The position numbers and the translations under genes are program-made. From Candidatus Wolframiiraptor allenii (GTDB lineage: Archaea; Thermoproteota; Nitrososphaeria_A; Caldarchaeales; Wolframiiraptoraceae), in assembly GCA_023539495.1 (NCBI GenBank), contig JAKCEV010000008.1, forward strand, positions 1 to 33,995: DNA of 33,995 nt. The letters run 5' to 3'. The notes under the pieces are model-generated. The model was given only the letters and a program-made list of their open reading frames with translations, made no database searches and was not told where the DNA came from. This document shows, piece after piece, positions 7,975-17,445 of the stretch (positions are counted from its first letter, which is position 1; each line of letters begins with the position of its first letter).

Positions 7975-9502
7975 TCTCCATCAGCCCGCTTATCATCATC
8001 CCAAGCTTCTCAACAGTTATCTCGGAGGGCTTGAATGTCCCGAGAATCCTCCTATTCGCGAATGCTGAGACCCTATCACATATTGCTAATAGCTCCTTCA
8101 GGTTCGGGGAAAATATTATCGTTGTTAATCCTCTCCGCCGCCTTTCCAAAACCCTGTCAAAGAACAACTTTACACCGCGTGGATCTAGACCTACGGTTGG
8201 GTGAAGGGCTATCAGGAGCTTATCCCACCTTCCTAGCACTCTCCCGATATATGTTCTCTGCATGTTTCCGCCCGAGAGTGTTTCAATGGGATCCTTCAAG
8301 TCCCTGAAAACCATCTGGAACTCGCCCGCAAGTCTCTTAGCAAGCCTCCTCCGCTTCTCCGGCTCAAGGAATATCCCATGTGAGAAGAGGCTCTCGCTCC
8401 CGATAGTGAGATTATCCTCTATGCTCGCCCCGAGGATCAGGCCATCCCGTATCCTATCATCCGAAAGGAATCCGACGCCGCGCCTCCTGAGCTCTGCCGT
8501 GCCTAGGCCGGTAACATCCTCGCCAAACAATATTATCCTCCCAGATGCGGACTTCCTAACACCATAGATGCATTCTGCCAGCTCTTTCTCCCCGGTCCCG
8601 GGCACAGCCGCTATCCCATGAATCTCCCCCTCAAAAATCTCGAGATCAAGATCCTGTACGACGACCTCGCCCCTATCATCCACGACAACCAGATTCTCAA
8701 GCCTCAGAGCCGTCCTCTCACCAGTTTTCTCCAAGATCTCAACCTCCTCCGATGGCTTGAAGTACTCCACCTCCTCAAACATGCTCTTGATGAGATCCTC
8801 GAGCCTGGCCTCTCTCGCATCGAATCTCGAGACTATCTTGCCGCCAGTCATCACGAGAATCTCGTCAACGACTTCGATCAGGTCCGAGAGATCATGGGAG
8901 ATGAGTATCATGGTATACCCGCGGCTGGTCAGCTCTCTCAGGTACTCGCTTATCCTCCGCTTCTGCTGCGCCGGGAGATAAGCCATGCTCTCATCCAGTA
9001 TCAGGACAGGCCTCCTCCCCATCTCATGGAGCATCTCACAGAGTATTAGGGCCCGGATGATCTCGAATGTCCTTAGCTGCCCTATCGGAAGCCTCTCTGC
9101 CGGCTGATCAAGATTGAGCTTAACGCCGATTTCACCAGCTATCCTCTCAGCCCTCCTCCTAACCCCATCTAGATCGGGCATTATGCCTGGATGAAGAAGC
9201 GCGAGTTGTTCGAGAAGCGTTAGAGCTGGAGCAAGGTTAGGATGCTGCTCAACTTTAACAACGCCTGCCTCGATCACCGCCTGATGATATTCCTTAATCC
9301 TAACATTATTGACAAAAACATCCCCGCGATCAGGTCTCAAGTATCCAGAGATTATGTTTGTCAGTGTTGATTTCCCAGCTCCATTGGGCCCAACGAGCCC
9401 GTAAACCCTGCCCCCATCAAGTTCCAAGGTGACATCATCTAATGCTGTTGCACCCCCAATGAAGGTCTTCCTCACATTTATCAGCCTGATCGCGGGGATC
9501 AA
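7961..9502 (-). CDS. BMP-family ABC transporter ATP-binding protein (two NBDs)
   Basis: NBD1 Walker A GPNGAGKST. NBD2 has signature LSGGNMQR and a degenerate Walker A (AVPGTGEKE). Confidence 0.88.
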   Translation of the reverse strand: MIPAIRLINVRKTFIGGATALDDVTLELDGGRVYGLVGPNGAGKSTLTNIISGYLRPDRGDVFVNNVRIKEYHQAVIEAGVVKVEQHPNLAPALTLLEQLALLHPGIMPDLDGVRRRAERIAGEIGVKLNLDQPAERLPIGQLRTFEIIRALILCEMLHEMGRRPVLILDESMAYLPAQQKRRISEYLRELTSRGYTMILISHDLSDLIEVVDEILVMTGGKIVSRFDAREARLEDLIKSMFEEVEYFKPSEEVEILEKTGERTALRLENLVVVDDRGEVVVQDLDLEIFEGEIHGIAAVPGTGEKELAECIYGVRKSASGRIILFGEDVTGLGTAELRRRGVGFLSDDRIRDGLILGASIEDNLTIGSESLFSHGIFLEPEKRRRLAKRLAGEFQMVFRDLKDPIETLSGGNMQRTYIGRVLGRWDKLLIALHPTVGLDPRGVKLFFDRVLERRRRGLTTIIFSPNLKELLAICDRVSAFANRRILGTFKPSEITVEKLGMMISGLMEIARA

Positions 9503-9518
9503 AGCGATCTCACCAGCC

Positions 9519-10757
9519 CTACTTCTTCGGCCTCATGGTTCTCCGCGCCAGCAAGGCTATCACTATAGCCTCGATTACGACCACCGCCGCCAGCACATAC
9601 GTCGTTATCTCGAAAATCTGTGCTGGTTGCTGGGACGTCATGCCTCCAGCCTGCCTAAGCTCCGGCCAAACTTGCTCCGGCGGCAGCTCGATTATTGGAA
9701 CCCAGGTCATCCCTGTTCTAATCTTATCCTCCCACTCCCTAACCAGCGCTAGGATATCTTCATTTAGCGGCGGGCTCGGCTTACCGAAGTGATGGAATGA
9801 GGCGAGATAAGATCCATTAAAGCTCATCCACGAGTATGTTCCGAGGTTATCGGCAGTATATGATCCCGATAGGACCCTATCGAAGACCACTCGGACCGTC
9901 GGCCTCATATCCCATATGAGACTTGTTATTGTGACTTCGGGCGCCCTCTCATATTGATCCGCCATGTTGCCTATGACCCATACCTCCCTGCCCGCGGCAT
10001 AAGCCTCCCTGGCAGCCTCTTCAGCCCCAACTCTCTCAGCGAAGATCACATCAACCCCACTATCTATCAAGGTCTTCGCCAGCCTCTTTGCGGTCGCTGG
10101 ATGATACCATGGAGACTCGCCTGGCGGAATATTGCCAAGTAGATAAACCACCTTTACCTCAACATTCGGGTTAACCATCTTGGCGCCATAGATGAATGCG
10201 TTGACGATCCTATTCACCTCGTTTATCGGCATCGCGGCGACAACACCTATCTTATTGGTCTTCGTGATCTTTCCAGCAATGATCCCTGCGAGGAATGCTG
10301 GCTGATGAAGCCAGTTATCAAAGACCGCGAAGTTCGGTGGGGTTGGGGAGTACTCGCTGCCGGCGGCGAAGGCTACATTCGGATAATCTTTCGCAACCCT
10401 CCTCGCGATATCCTCCTTAAGAAATGCATCGAGGAAGACTATATCAGCAACCTTCGCCGCGTCCCTAAGCGCGAGCTCGAACTCCTTGGGATCTTGCTTC
10501 CTATCCACAAACTGGTAATCAACCTCTATACCCTTCGCCCTATACTCCTCAGCGACGGCGAGAATTGCTTGGTGTATAGCTCCATCCCATGGCTCGCTAA
10601 CAGGCGTCTGGAAAACCGCCCGGACAACGAGCTTCCTACGCGCCTCTTGGCCTTCAGCGGATATCAGCGAAAACCCGGCGAGAATAATGCAAAGCGAAAG
10701 CAACACGGCGAGAAACGCTACCCGCCTCGCCGCAAAACTCCCACTCACTCGGGGCAT
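9519..10757 (-). CDS. BMP family substrate-binding protein with C-terminal membrane anchor
   Basis: N-terminal signal peptide; BMP/PnrA-like fold motifs (IAGKITKTNKIGVVAAMPINEVNRIVNAFIYGAKMVNPNVEVKVVYLLG); C-terminal TM YVLAAVVVIEAIVIALLARRTMRPKK. Confidence 0.85.
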   Translation of the reverse strand: MPRVSGSFAARRVAFLAVLLSLCIILAGFSLISAEGQEARRKLVVRAVFQTPVSEPWDGAIHQAILAVAEEYRAKGIEVDYQFVDRKQDPKEFELALRDAAKVADIVFLDAFLKEDIARRVAKDYPNVAFAAGSEYSPTPPNFAVFDNWLHQPAFLAGIIAGKITKTNKIGVVAAMPINEVNRIVNAFIYGAKMVNPNVEVKVVYLLGNIPPGESPWYHPATAKRLAKTLIDSGVDVIFAERVGAEEAAREAYAAGREVWVIGNMADQYERAPEVTITSLIWDMRPTVRVVFDRVLSGSYTADNLGTYSWMSFNGSYLASFHHFGKPSPPLNEDILALVREWEDKIRTGMTWVPIIELPPEQVWPELRQAGGMTSQQPAQIFEITTYVLAAVVVIEAIVIALLARRTMRPKK

Positions 10758-10897
10758 ATTGAACGAGTGTCAAAGCTTCATTTATACCCTTTCTGGGCGG
10801 GGGAATCGAGAAGGTATACTTGGAGATTACGCGTTTGCATAAGATTACTGGAGAAAATTTTTAAGAAGCCGGTAAAATATTCTGAAAGCAGCCCGCT

Positions 10898-10969
10898 GCC
10901 CCGGTAGCTCAGCGGGAGAGCGCCCGGCTGAAGACCGGGTTGTCGTGGGTTCAAATCCCACCCGGGGCA
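10898..10969 (+). tRNA. tRNA-Phe(GAA)
   Basis: GCCCCGG/CCGGGGC acceptor; D-arm TAGCTCAGCGGGAGAGC; anticodon loop CTGAAGA; T-arm GTGGG-TTCAAAT-CCCAC. Confidence 0.92.
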
Positions 10970-10988
10970 AGGTACACCTCTTCCACGT

Positions 10989-11297
10989 TTACCTTCCTGT
11001 CCCACATTCTCCGTGGGAAAGGTTAAGGAAAAGTCTCGATATTCCCATTTTTGGACGATGAACTGCCCATATACCGAGCTCTTGGAGATTTTCCCCGGCG
11101 ATGAGGATCCCCCTTGATGCTGATATATAGACTGAGCCAATCTTGGTCTTAGGAAAGGAAATGATGAGTTCTACTTCGACTGAAGCCGGCTTTATGATGA
11201 ACCTGGCTTTGTTGATTGGATCAAAGTTAACATAATATAGAGCCGGCGTATGCGTGAAGGCGGAAGAGGGGTCTAAGGGATAATTTACGCGTTTCAT
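10989..11297 (-). CDS. Hypothetical small protein
   Basis: 102-aa ORF in an otherwise empty gap. The sequence is protein-like (ALYYVNFDPINKARFIIKPASVEVELIISFPKTKIGSVYISASRGILIAGENLQEL), but no family was recognised. Confidence 0.35.
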   Translation of the reverse strand: MKRVNYPLDPSSAFTHTPALYYVNFDPINKARFIIKPASVEVELIISFPKTKIGSVYISASRGILIAGENLQELGIWAVHRPKMGISRLFLNLSHGECGTGR

Positions 11298-11309
11298 GGT
11301 GGTTCCACT

Positions 11310-12113
11310 ATGAGCAATCAGGGCTTTAACATAATAGTCCTGATAAAGCAGGTTCCTGACATTGAGAAGGTTAGGTTCGATGTTGAGACGGGGAGGATTG
11401 ATAGGAGCTCAGCGCCCGGCGAGACAAATCCATTTGATCTACACGCTCTGGAGGCCGGACTACAGATTAAGGAAAGGTTTGGGGGGTTAGTCACCGTTAT
11501 TAGCATGGGGCCGAGGCAGGCTGAGTCCTCGCTTAAGGATGCCTTGGCCAGGGGAGCCGATAGAGCAATACTATTGACGGATGCTAGGCTGGCCGGAGCC
11601 GACACGATAGCGACCGCGAAGGCACTTGCCGCCGCCATTAAAAAGCTGGGAAAATTCGACCTAGTGCTCTGCGGTGAGAAGACTGTTGATGGCGATACTG
11701 GGCAGGTTGGCCCGGAGGTTGCCGAGCTCCTAGGAGTACCCCATGCGGCCTACGTCTGCGAGATCAGAGAGGTAACACGAGATAGCGTTAAAGTTGTCTC
11801 TGATATGGGCGACAAATATCTTTACGAGCTGAAACTGCCAGCCCTGTTAACTGTAACTAGGGAACTCAACTCGCCAAGGCTCCCGACATTAAAGGATCTC
11901 CTAAGGGCCAAGAGATTGAATGTTGAGATCTGGACCGCCGACCATCTCTCAGAGATAATCCCAGTTAATCAGCTTGGTTTCCAGGGATCTAAGACTAAGG
12001 TTGTTAAGGTTGTGATACCAAGCACGGAGCATAGGAAGGGGTTGATACTAAAGGGCGATGACGCGGTTGAGAAAATCGGCGAGATAATCTTGAGGGAGGT
12101 GGCTGGTGGATGA
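11310..12113 (+). CDS. etfB: Electron transfer flavoprotein beta subunit
   Basis: IIVLIKQVPD...CGEKTVDGDTGQVGPEVAELLGVP. Confidence 0.92.
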   Translation: MSNQGFNIIVLIKQVPDIEKVRFDVETGRIDRSSAPGETNPFDLHALEAGLQIKERFGGLVTVISMGPRQAESSLKDALARGADRAILLTDARLAGADTIATAKALAAAIKKLGKFDLVLCGEKTVDGDTGQVGPEVAELLGVPHAAYVCEIREVTRDSVKVVSDMGDKYLYELKLPALLTVTRELNSPRLPTLKDLLRAKRLNVEIWTADHLSEIIPVNQLGFQGSKTKVVKVVIPSTEHRKGLILKGDDAVEKIGEIILREVAGG

Positions 12114-13093
12114 CTGGGATACTCATATACGCCGAGGCCAATGGCCCCGAGATACATCCAATATCATTCGAGCTCCTTGGAAAGGCTAGGGAGCTGGCCG
12201 AAAAGCTCGGGCTGGAGGTCTGGAGCGTGGCCCTCGGATGCAGAATCTCGGATAAGGCCTCCGAGCTAATATATCATGGCGCTGACAGGGTCTACATCTA
12301 TGATGATGAAAGGCTCCGGGATCTAAACGTTGTAGCATACAAGAATGTGCTCGTGGAACTTGTGAGGGAGACTAAGCCGGAGATCTTCCTCCTCGGCGCG
12401 ACTCCTTGGGGCCGGAGCCTAGCTCCAAGGGTGGCCGCAGCCCTTGATACAGGCCTAACAGCGGACTGTATAGATCTCCAAGTCAGCGAGAATGGAAAGC
12501 TCATTCAAATAAGGCCCGCATTCACTGGGAACATCCTCGCGCATATAGAGACTGTTAGCAAACCAGTTATGGCCACCATAAGATATAGGGTAATGAAGAA
12601 GCTTCCCCGAGACGTAAATAGGAGAGGGGAGATAATAGTCCGCAGGCTCGAGGAGATAGACTGTGATGGGATAAAATGCTTGGGAAAAGTGTCGGAGAGA
12701 GGGATAAGTCTTGCTGATGCAGAGATAGTGGTTGCTGGCGGAAGGGGCTTGAAGAAGAAAGAGGATCTAAAGATGCTGGAAGAACTAGCAAACCTGATTG
12801 GTGGTGTTGTCGGGGCGAGCAGGCCATTAGTCGAGGAGGGTTGGATATCAAAGGATCACCAGGTCGGCTTTAGCGGAAACGTTGTCAAGCCAAAGCTATA
12901 TATCGCGTGTGGGATATCTGGCTCGCCACAGCATCTAGCTGGAATGAGGGACTCAAATATAATAATAGCGATAAACACTGACCCATCAGCGCCAATTTTC
13001 AGGCATGCGGATTATGGCGTGGTTGCCGACCTCTACGACTTCATGCCAAAACTCATTAACTATCTAAAAGAGAGGACTGGAAAAACTGCATAA
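12110..13093 (+). CDS. etfA: Electron transfer flavoprotein alpha subunit
   Basis: C-terminal FAD domain GISGSPQHLAGM...NIIIAINTDPSAPIFRHADYGVVADL; ATGA overlap with etfB. Confidence 0.92.
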   Translation: MTGILIYAEANGPEIHPISFELLGKARELAEKLGLEVWSVALGCRISDKASELIYHGADRVYIYDDERLRDLNVVAYKNVLVELVRETKPEIFLLGATPWGRSLAPRVAAALDTGLTADCIDLQVSENGKLIQIRPAFTGNILAHIETVSKPVMATIRYRVMKKLPRDVNRRGEIIVRRLEEIDCDGIKCLGKVSERGISLADAEIVVAGGRGLKKKEDLKMLEELANLIGGVVGASRPLVEEGWISKDHQVGFSGNVVKPKLYIACGISGSPQHLAGMRDSNIIIAINTDPSAPIFRHADYGVVADLYDFMPKLINYLKERTGKTA

Positions 13094-13133
13094 ATAAAAA
13101 TGGCTTAAATAACGGTTGCAGTCAATCAAGCGG

Positions 13134-15020
13134 TTACTTTATTCTCTCCAAGAGCCTCTTATATGCCTCGAATTTGCTTTCCTCCAAGCATTTCATGAGC
13201 CCGAGTCTCTCAAGAGTCTCCCTTTTCGGGTAACCATCCGGATTCCATCCCCGATACTCATAGTATTCTTTCAACATTCTATCCAGCTCAACGACTTGGC
13301 CTGCAGCTCCACCATCAGATAGGGGTTCTTTGAGCAATCTCTCAGGGAGCTTATCGTCCTCGCCACTCATACCGCATGCCAAGTTGAATAGCCTCTTCAG
13401 GTTGAAGATCGCCGTTCCTCTTTGATGCAGGTCTTTTGCAGTGGCCTTTCTCCCCGTGGCTAGCGAGTAGACTGAGGCGACGTGTCCAGGGGTTATCATG
13501 AGAAACTTACATATCCCTAGAGACTCAATGACATCATGCCAGTCCTGCATTATCGCCACAATCCTACCCTTCCCATCCACGTCAAACCTCCAGACCCTCT
13601 CATGTATCCCTAAATCCGTTACCCTCTCACCCTGCTCTATCCTGAAGACAAGACCATATAGGTGGTCCGCGCCCCTATTGGATGTCGCATACTGAAGCCC
13701 CATTCCTTTAAACGCCCTAGGATCATGCATGGGTATCTCGAGACCCTTAGAGTGCATTGCAAATGATTCCGATCCCTTAACCTCCTTAGATGCTTCTCTC
13801 ACACCCCTCGCTAATAACTCCCCAATACCTTCTCTTTTCGCGATCTTCATAATCAATTCTTCAACGAGCTTATGATCTCCCCATTTGGGCCTGATTCCAC
13901 CTAATCTTTCATTACTTATCAGTCCTTTTTCATATGCCTCTATAAACCATGCTACGACAACGCCGGTTGAGATCGCATCTACGCCGAGCTTATTACAGAG
14001 CTGATGCAGCTTCGCCACCTTCGCGGGGTCGCTTATCAGGAGAAGGGATCCTAAAGCCCCTATGCTCTCATATTCAATGGCCCTCCCAACAACTTTCTCT
14101 CCATCAACCTCACAGTCAACATATCTCCAGCACCCTATTGGGCAATTGAAGCAGGCTCTATGTCCTTTAACTATCCTCTTTGCTACTTCCTCGCCCTCTA
14201 GATTGCGTACCTCATCCCATGTTCCCATACTGAAGTTTTTTATCGGAAGATCTCCATAGGTATACATTGGCCCAACTTCGGCGGTCGTGCCATATGTCGA
14301 ATAGAGCTGCGTGGTTGGGAAAGACATTATTGATGGAAGTATCCTCTTAAGGTATTCTCTTAGGCTGGGTAGATTCTCCACCTCGACTTTGCCCGAACCT
14401 TTCACCGCTATTGCCTTCAGGTTTTTAGAACCCATGACGGCGCCCATACCACATCTTCCAGCAACCCTCGGACCATCCGGCCTAACATCGAAGAATACCC
14501 CCGCGATGCTGACGAGGTTCTCGCCAGCTGGGCCTATGATTGCGCATCTAACATTCTCGCCAATAAGCTTCTTCAACTCGATATCAGCTTCATAAGTATC
14601 TAGGCCCCAAAGCTTACTGGCATCCCTAATCTCTACCTCCCCGTCATGGATATAGATGTATACCGGTTTCTCCGACCTCCCGGTCACAACTATCCCATCA
14701 TATCCAGCTCTCTTCAGCTCGGTGCCCCAGAAGCCTCCAGCATGAGCCTCGCCCCAGCCCCGTGTTAACGGAGACTTCGCCGCCACAGTCATGCGAGCTC
14801 CAGTCGGCATTATTGTCCCGGTTAGAGGCCCAGTCATGAAGACAAGGGCATTCTCCGGTGAGAGCGGATCCACTGTAGGATCCACCAAATCGAATATCAG
14901 CCTAGCGGCCAGCCCGCTTCCACCAAGGAAGTTCACAAGATATTCTTCCGGAATCTCTTTAGCCTCCACCTTGCCATCGCTAAGGTTAATATACGCTATT
15001 TTCCCACAATAGCACTTCAT
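13134..15020 (-). CDS. Tungsten-type aldehyde:ferredoxin oxidoreductase family (AOR-1)
   Basis: FLGGSGLAARLI, GRCGMGAVMGSKNLKAIAVKG, CFNCPIGC cluster motif and a distal Cys (LACGMSGEDD). True start probably 15020 (MKCYCGKIAYINLSDG). Confidence 0.9.
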   Translation of the reverse strand: MKCYCGKIAYINLSDGKVEAKEIPEEYLVNFLGGSGLAARLIFDLVDPTVDPLSPENALVFMTGPLTGTIMPTGARMTVAAKSPLTRGWGEAHAGGFWGTELKRAGYDGIVVTGRSEKPVYIYIHDGEVEIRDASKLWGLDTYEADIELKKLIGENVRCAIIGPAGENLVSIAGVFFDVRPDGPRVAGRCGMGAVMGSKNLKAIAVKGSGKVEVENLPSLREYLKRILPSIMSFPTTQLYSTYGTTAEVGPMYTYGDLPIKNFSMGTWDEVRNLEGEEVAKRIVKGHRACFNCPIGCWRYVDCEVDGEKVVGRAIEYESIGALGSLLLISDPAKVAKLHQLCNKLGVDAISTGVVVAWFIEAYEKGLISNERLGGIRPKWGDHKLVEELIMKIAKREGIGELLARGVREASKEVKGSESFAMHSKGLEIPMHDPRAFKGMGLQYATSNRGADHLYGLVFRIEQGERVTDLGIHERVWRFDVDGKGRIVAIMQDWHDVIESLGICKFLMITPGHVASVYSLATGRKATAKDLHQRGTAIFNLKRLFNLACGMSGEDDKLPERLLKEPLSDGGAAGQVVELDRMLKEYYEYRGWNPDGYPKRETLERLGLMKCLEESKFEAYKRLLERIK

Positions 15021-15022
15021 CC

Positions 15023-15691
15023 TTAAATCCCCCAATACTTCTTGGCAACCTCTATCTCTTCTGGCGGAACCTCCGGAGGCTCCCTCCCTAAGGTATAGCA
15101 AACGAACTCTATGGTGGCTATCGCCTCGAGGAGCTCCACTATCGCCTCCGCTTCTAGTAAATTTGTTCCGAGAGCGAGGACTCCATGATTCTTCAGGATT
15201 ATTGCGCGCGCGCCTCTTGATGCGGCCTGAGCAACGGCCTCGGCCAACTGAGTGGTTCCCGGGAACTTAAACTCGATTTCCTCAATTCTCCTAAGCAATA
15301 GAACCGCCTCATCCGTTATGGTCGTTTTAATTCTCTTGCCAGCGAGGGTTAATCCTAGGACCATAGGGTTATGGGCATGCACCACCGCGTTGACATCGGG
15401 TCTAACTTTGTAGACTGCCGCATGCATGGGCCACTCGATAGACGGCTTGAGAAACCCCTCAACAAGATCGCCATCAAGATTAAGCTTGACAAGGTCATCG
15501 GGCTTGAGAGCACCCTTGAAGACCTGGCTTGGAGTTATCCAGAATTCTCTCGCCCCGGGAATCCTTGCGCTAATATTGCCGCCTAGGGCCGTGATCAGAG
15601 ATCTCTCATAAAGCGTCTTCGAGATCCTGATAATCTCCTCCTTAAGCTCATCTTCTGAGAAGAGTTCAAACTCGCTCATAGATCCGATCAC
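15023..15691 (-). CDS. Class II aldolase, L-fuculose-1-phosphate aldolase-like
   Basis: GGNISARIPG, VVHAHNPMVLGLTLAG (HAH metal site), IILKNHGVLALG. Immediately upstream of AOR-1, same strand. Confidence 0.85.
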   Translation of the reverse strand: MIGSMSEFELFSEDELKEEIIRISKTLYERSLITALGGNISARIPGAREFWITPSQVFKGALKPDDLVKLNLDGDLVEGFLKPSIEWPMHAAVYKVRPDVNAVVHAHNPMVLGLTLAGKRIKTTITDEAVLLLRRIEEIEFKFPGTTQLAEAVAQAASRGARAIILKNHGVLALGTNLLEAEAIVELLEAIATIEFVCYTLGREPPEVPPEEIEVAKKYWGI

Positions 15692-15772
15692 CTAAAAATC
15701 TATTCAGCAGATTAAAAAACTTATACTCTCATGAGGCTCTCCAGCAACAGGCTTTCTCAGATGTTCTAATGA

Positions 15773-15787
15773 GATATTTTAAATATC
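15773..15787 (+). promoter_or_regulatory. Palindromic TATA-like element upstream of the FGGY kinase
   Basis: GATATTT-T-AAATATC perfect inverted repeat centred ~26 nt upstream of the TTG start at 15806, consistent with a leaderless transcript. Confidence 0.45.
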
Positions 15788-15805
15788 ATCGAGCATGAGG
15801 ATGCT

Positions 15806-17329
15806 TTGACGGATATGATGAGCCAGAAGCAGGATCTTGTTTTAGTTTATGATTGTGGTTCTACGAATCTTCGAGTGCTGGCTATGAATTCCCATGGGGA
15901 GGTTATTGCTCATAGGAGGGAGTCGAATTCCACTAAGCCCCAGCCAGGCGGCCACCCAGAATGGCGTATTTGGGACCTTGACGAGATATGGAAGAAGCTG
16001 TGCATGCTTACGCGCGGGGTGCTATTCGATCTCGGAGACAAGTATAGGGTTGCTGGCGTGATAGTCACTACTTGGGGGGCTGATGGCGTGTTCGTTGATG
16101 AACGGGGCAACCCAACCTACCCCGCGATATCATGGCAGTGCCCCAGAACTAGGGAGGTTATGGATTATGTCCGGGAGCTGATTGAACCGTGGGATGTCTT
16201 CAGGATAACGGGATACCAGTTCATATCATTTAATACGATTTTTAAGTGGATCTGGATCAGGAAGAATGCTCCGGATGCGATAAAGAGGGCTAAAGCATTC
16301 CTCATGATCCCCCATTACATATCATACAAGCTCACGGGGGAGTTTCATATCGAGCCAACAGATGCCTCGACAACCATGGCGATGGATCTGGCTAAGAGGG
16401 ACTGGTCGGATGAGATGCTATCAATAGCTGGGGTTGATCGGGCAATATTTCCGGAGTGGAGAGAGCCAGGAGACTATGCTGGCTATGTAACCGAGCAGGC
16501 GAGTAGGGAGACGGGCCTGAAGAAGGGCCTCCCTGTAATAGTCGGCGGCCATGACACGCAATTCGCGATCTTCGCGGCTGGCGCCCAGAGGGATGAGGCC
16601 ATACTCTCGAGCGGAACATGGGAAATACTCTCATTCAGATCGGAAGAGTACTTCGCGAGTAGAGATGCTTATGAGCATGGCGTAGTTGTTGAACTTGACG
16701 TTGAAAAGAACAAATGGAACCCGCAGTTCCTGATGATAGCATCAGGCGTCTTAGAATGGCTTAGCAGGGTAGCATACCCTGAATCCGAGAAAAAGTATGA
16801 GTTGATGGTTGAGGAGGCGTTACAAATTCCTCCAGGATCGGAGGGTGTATTCTTCCTTCCAAGCTTTTTCCCCGGCTCCGGCCCCACCGGTAAATACGGT
16901 GTCCTAGGCACAATCGTAGGGTTAACATTATCGGTTACCAGAGCGCATCTGTATAGGGCCGCTCTAGAGGGACTCTCATATCAACTGAGGCTCGCATTAG
17001 AGCTTCTGGAGAGGTCGTTCAACATAAGATTCTCGGCTATACGTGTGGTTGGGGGTGGGTCGAGAAACGAGCTATGGAACAGGATTCGGGCGAGCGTCAC
17101 CGGGAGAAAGATAATCACGAGCAGCTTTGCTGAGACAACGGCCTTAGGTGCGGTAGTCGTGGCCTTCAAGGGTATAGGGCTATTCAGAACCTTCGAAGAG
17201 GCGAGGGAAAACCTAGATTACGGCTTAAAAGTAGTCGAGCCTGAAAAGGAACGGGCAATATATGAGGAAGGCTATGAGCGGTATCTCCGGCTATATCAGA
17301 GTCTTTCCAAGTTTTTCAAACGAGAGTAA
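15806..17329 (+). CDS. FGGY-family carbohydrate kinase, L-fuculokinase-like
   Basis: LVYDCGSTNLRVLAMN, TTWGADGVFVDERGNPTYPAISWQCPRTREVMD, GGHDTQFAIFAAGAQRDEAILSSGTWEIL, strongly FucK-like. TTG start. Confidence 0.85.
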   Translation: MTDMMSQKQDLVLVYDCGSTNLRVLAMNSHGEVIAHRRESNSTKPQPGGHPEWRIWDLDEIWKKLCMLTRGVLFDLGDKYRVAGVIVTTWGADGVFVDERGNPTYPAISWQCPRTREVMDYVRELIEPWDVFRITGYQFISFNTIFKWIWIRKNAPDAIKRAKAFLMIPHYISYKLTGEFHIEPTDASTTMAMDLAKRDWSDEMLSIAGVDRAIFPEWREPGDYAGYVTEQASRETGLKKGLPVIVGGHDTQFAIFAAGAQRDEAILSSGTWEILSFRSEEYFASRDAYEHGVVVELDVEKNKWNPQFLMIASGVLEWLSRVAYPESEKKYELMVEEALQIPPGSEGVFFLPSFFPGSGPTGKYGVLGTIVGLTLSVTRAHLYRAALEGLSYQLRLALELLERSFNIRFSAIRVVGGGSRNELWNRIRASVTGRKIITSSFAETTALGAVVVAFKGIGLFRTFEEARENLDYGLKVVEPEKERAIYEEGYERYLRLYQSLSKFFKRE

Positions 17330-17445
17330 TCGGAGGCAACACCCTAACTTGGGTTAGTCAAAATCATGCTTGAAAGTAGATGACGAAACGGTTAAACGCC
17401 AGATTTATATCATCTTGCCTACCTTTGCCTAAACTGATAGGGTGA

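Noticed and set aside
8618-9049. 143-aa plus-strand ORF
   Set aside because: Antisense of the ABC ATPase.
10778-11140. ORF on minus strand containing CPGWDSNPRQPGLQPGALPLSYRG
   Set aside because: It is the antisense translation of tRNA-Phe, a well-known annotation artefact, and it overlaps a better minus-strand ORF in another frame.
17344-17357. Hairpin CTAAC-TTGG-GTTAG after the kinase gene
   Set aside because: 5-bp stem without a T-run; too weak to call a terminator.
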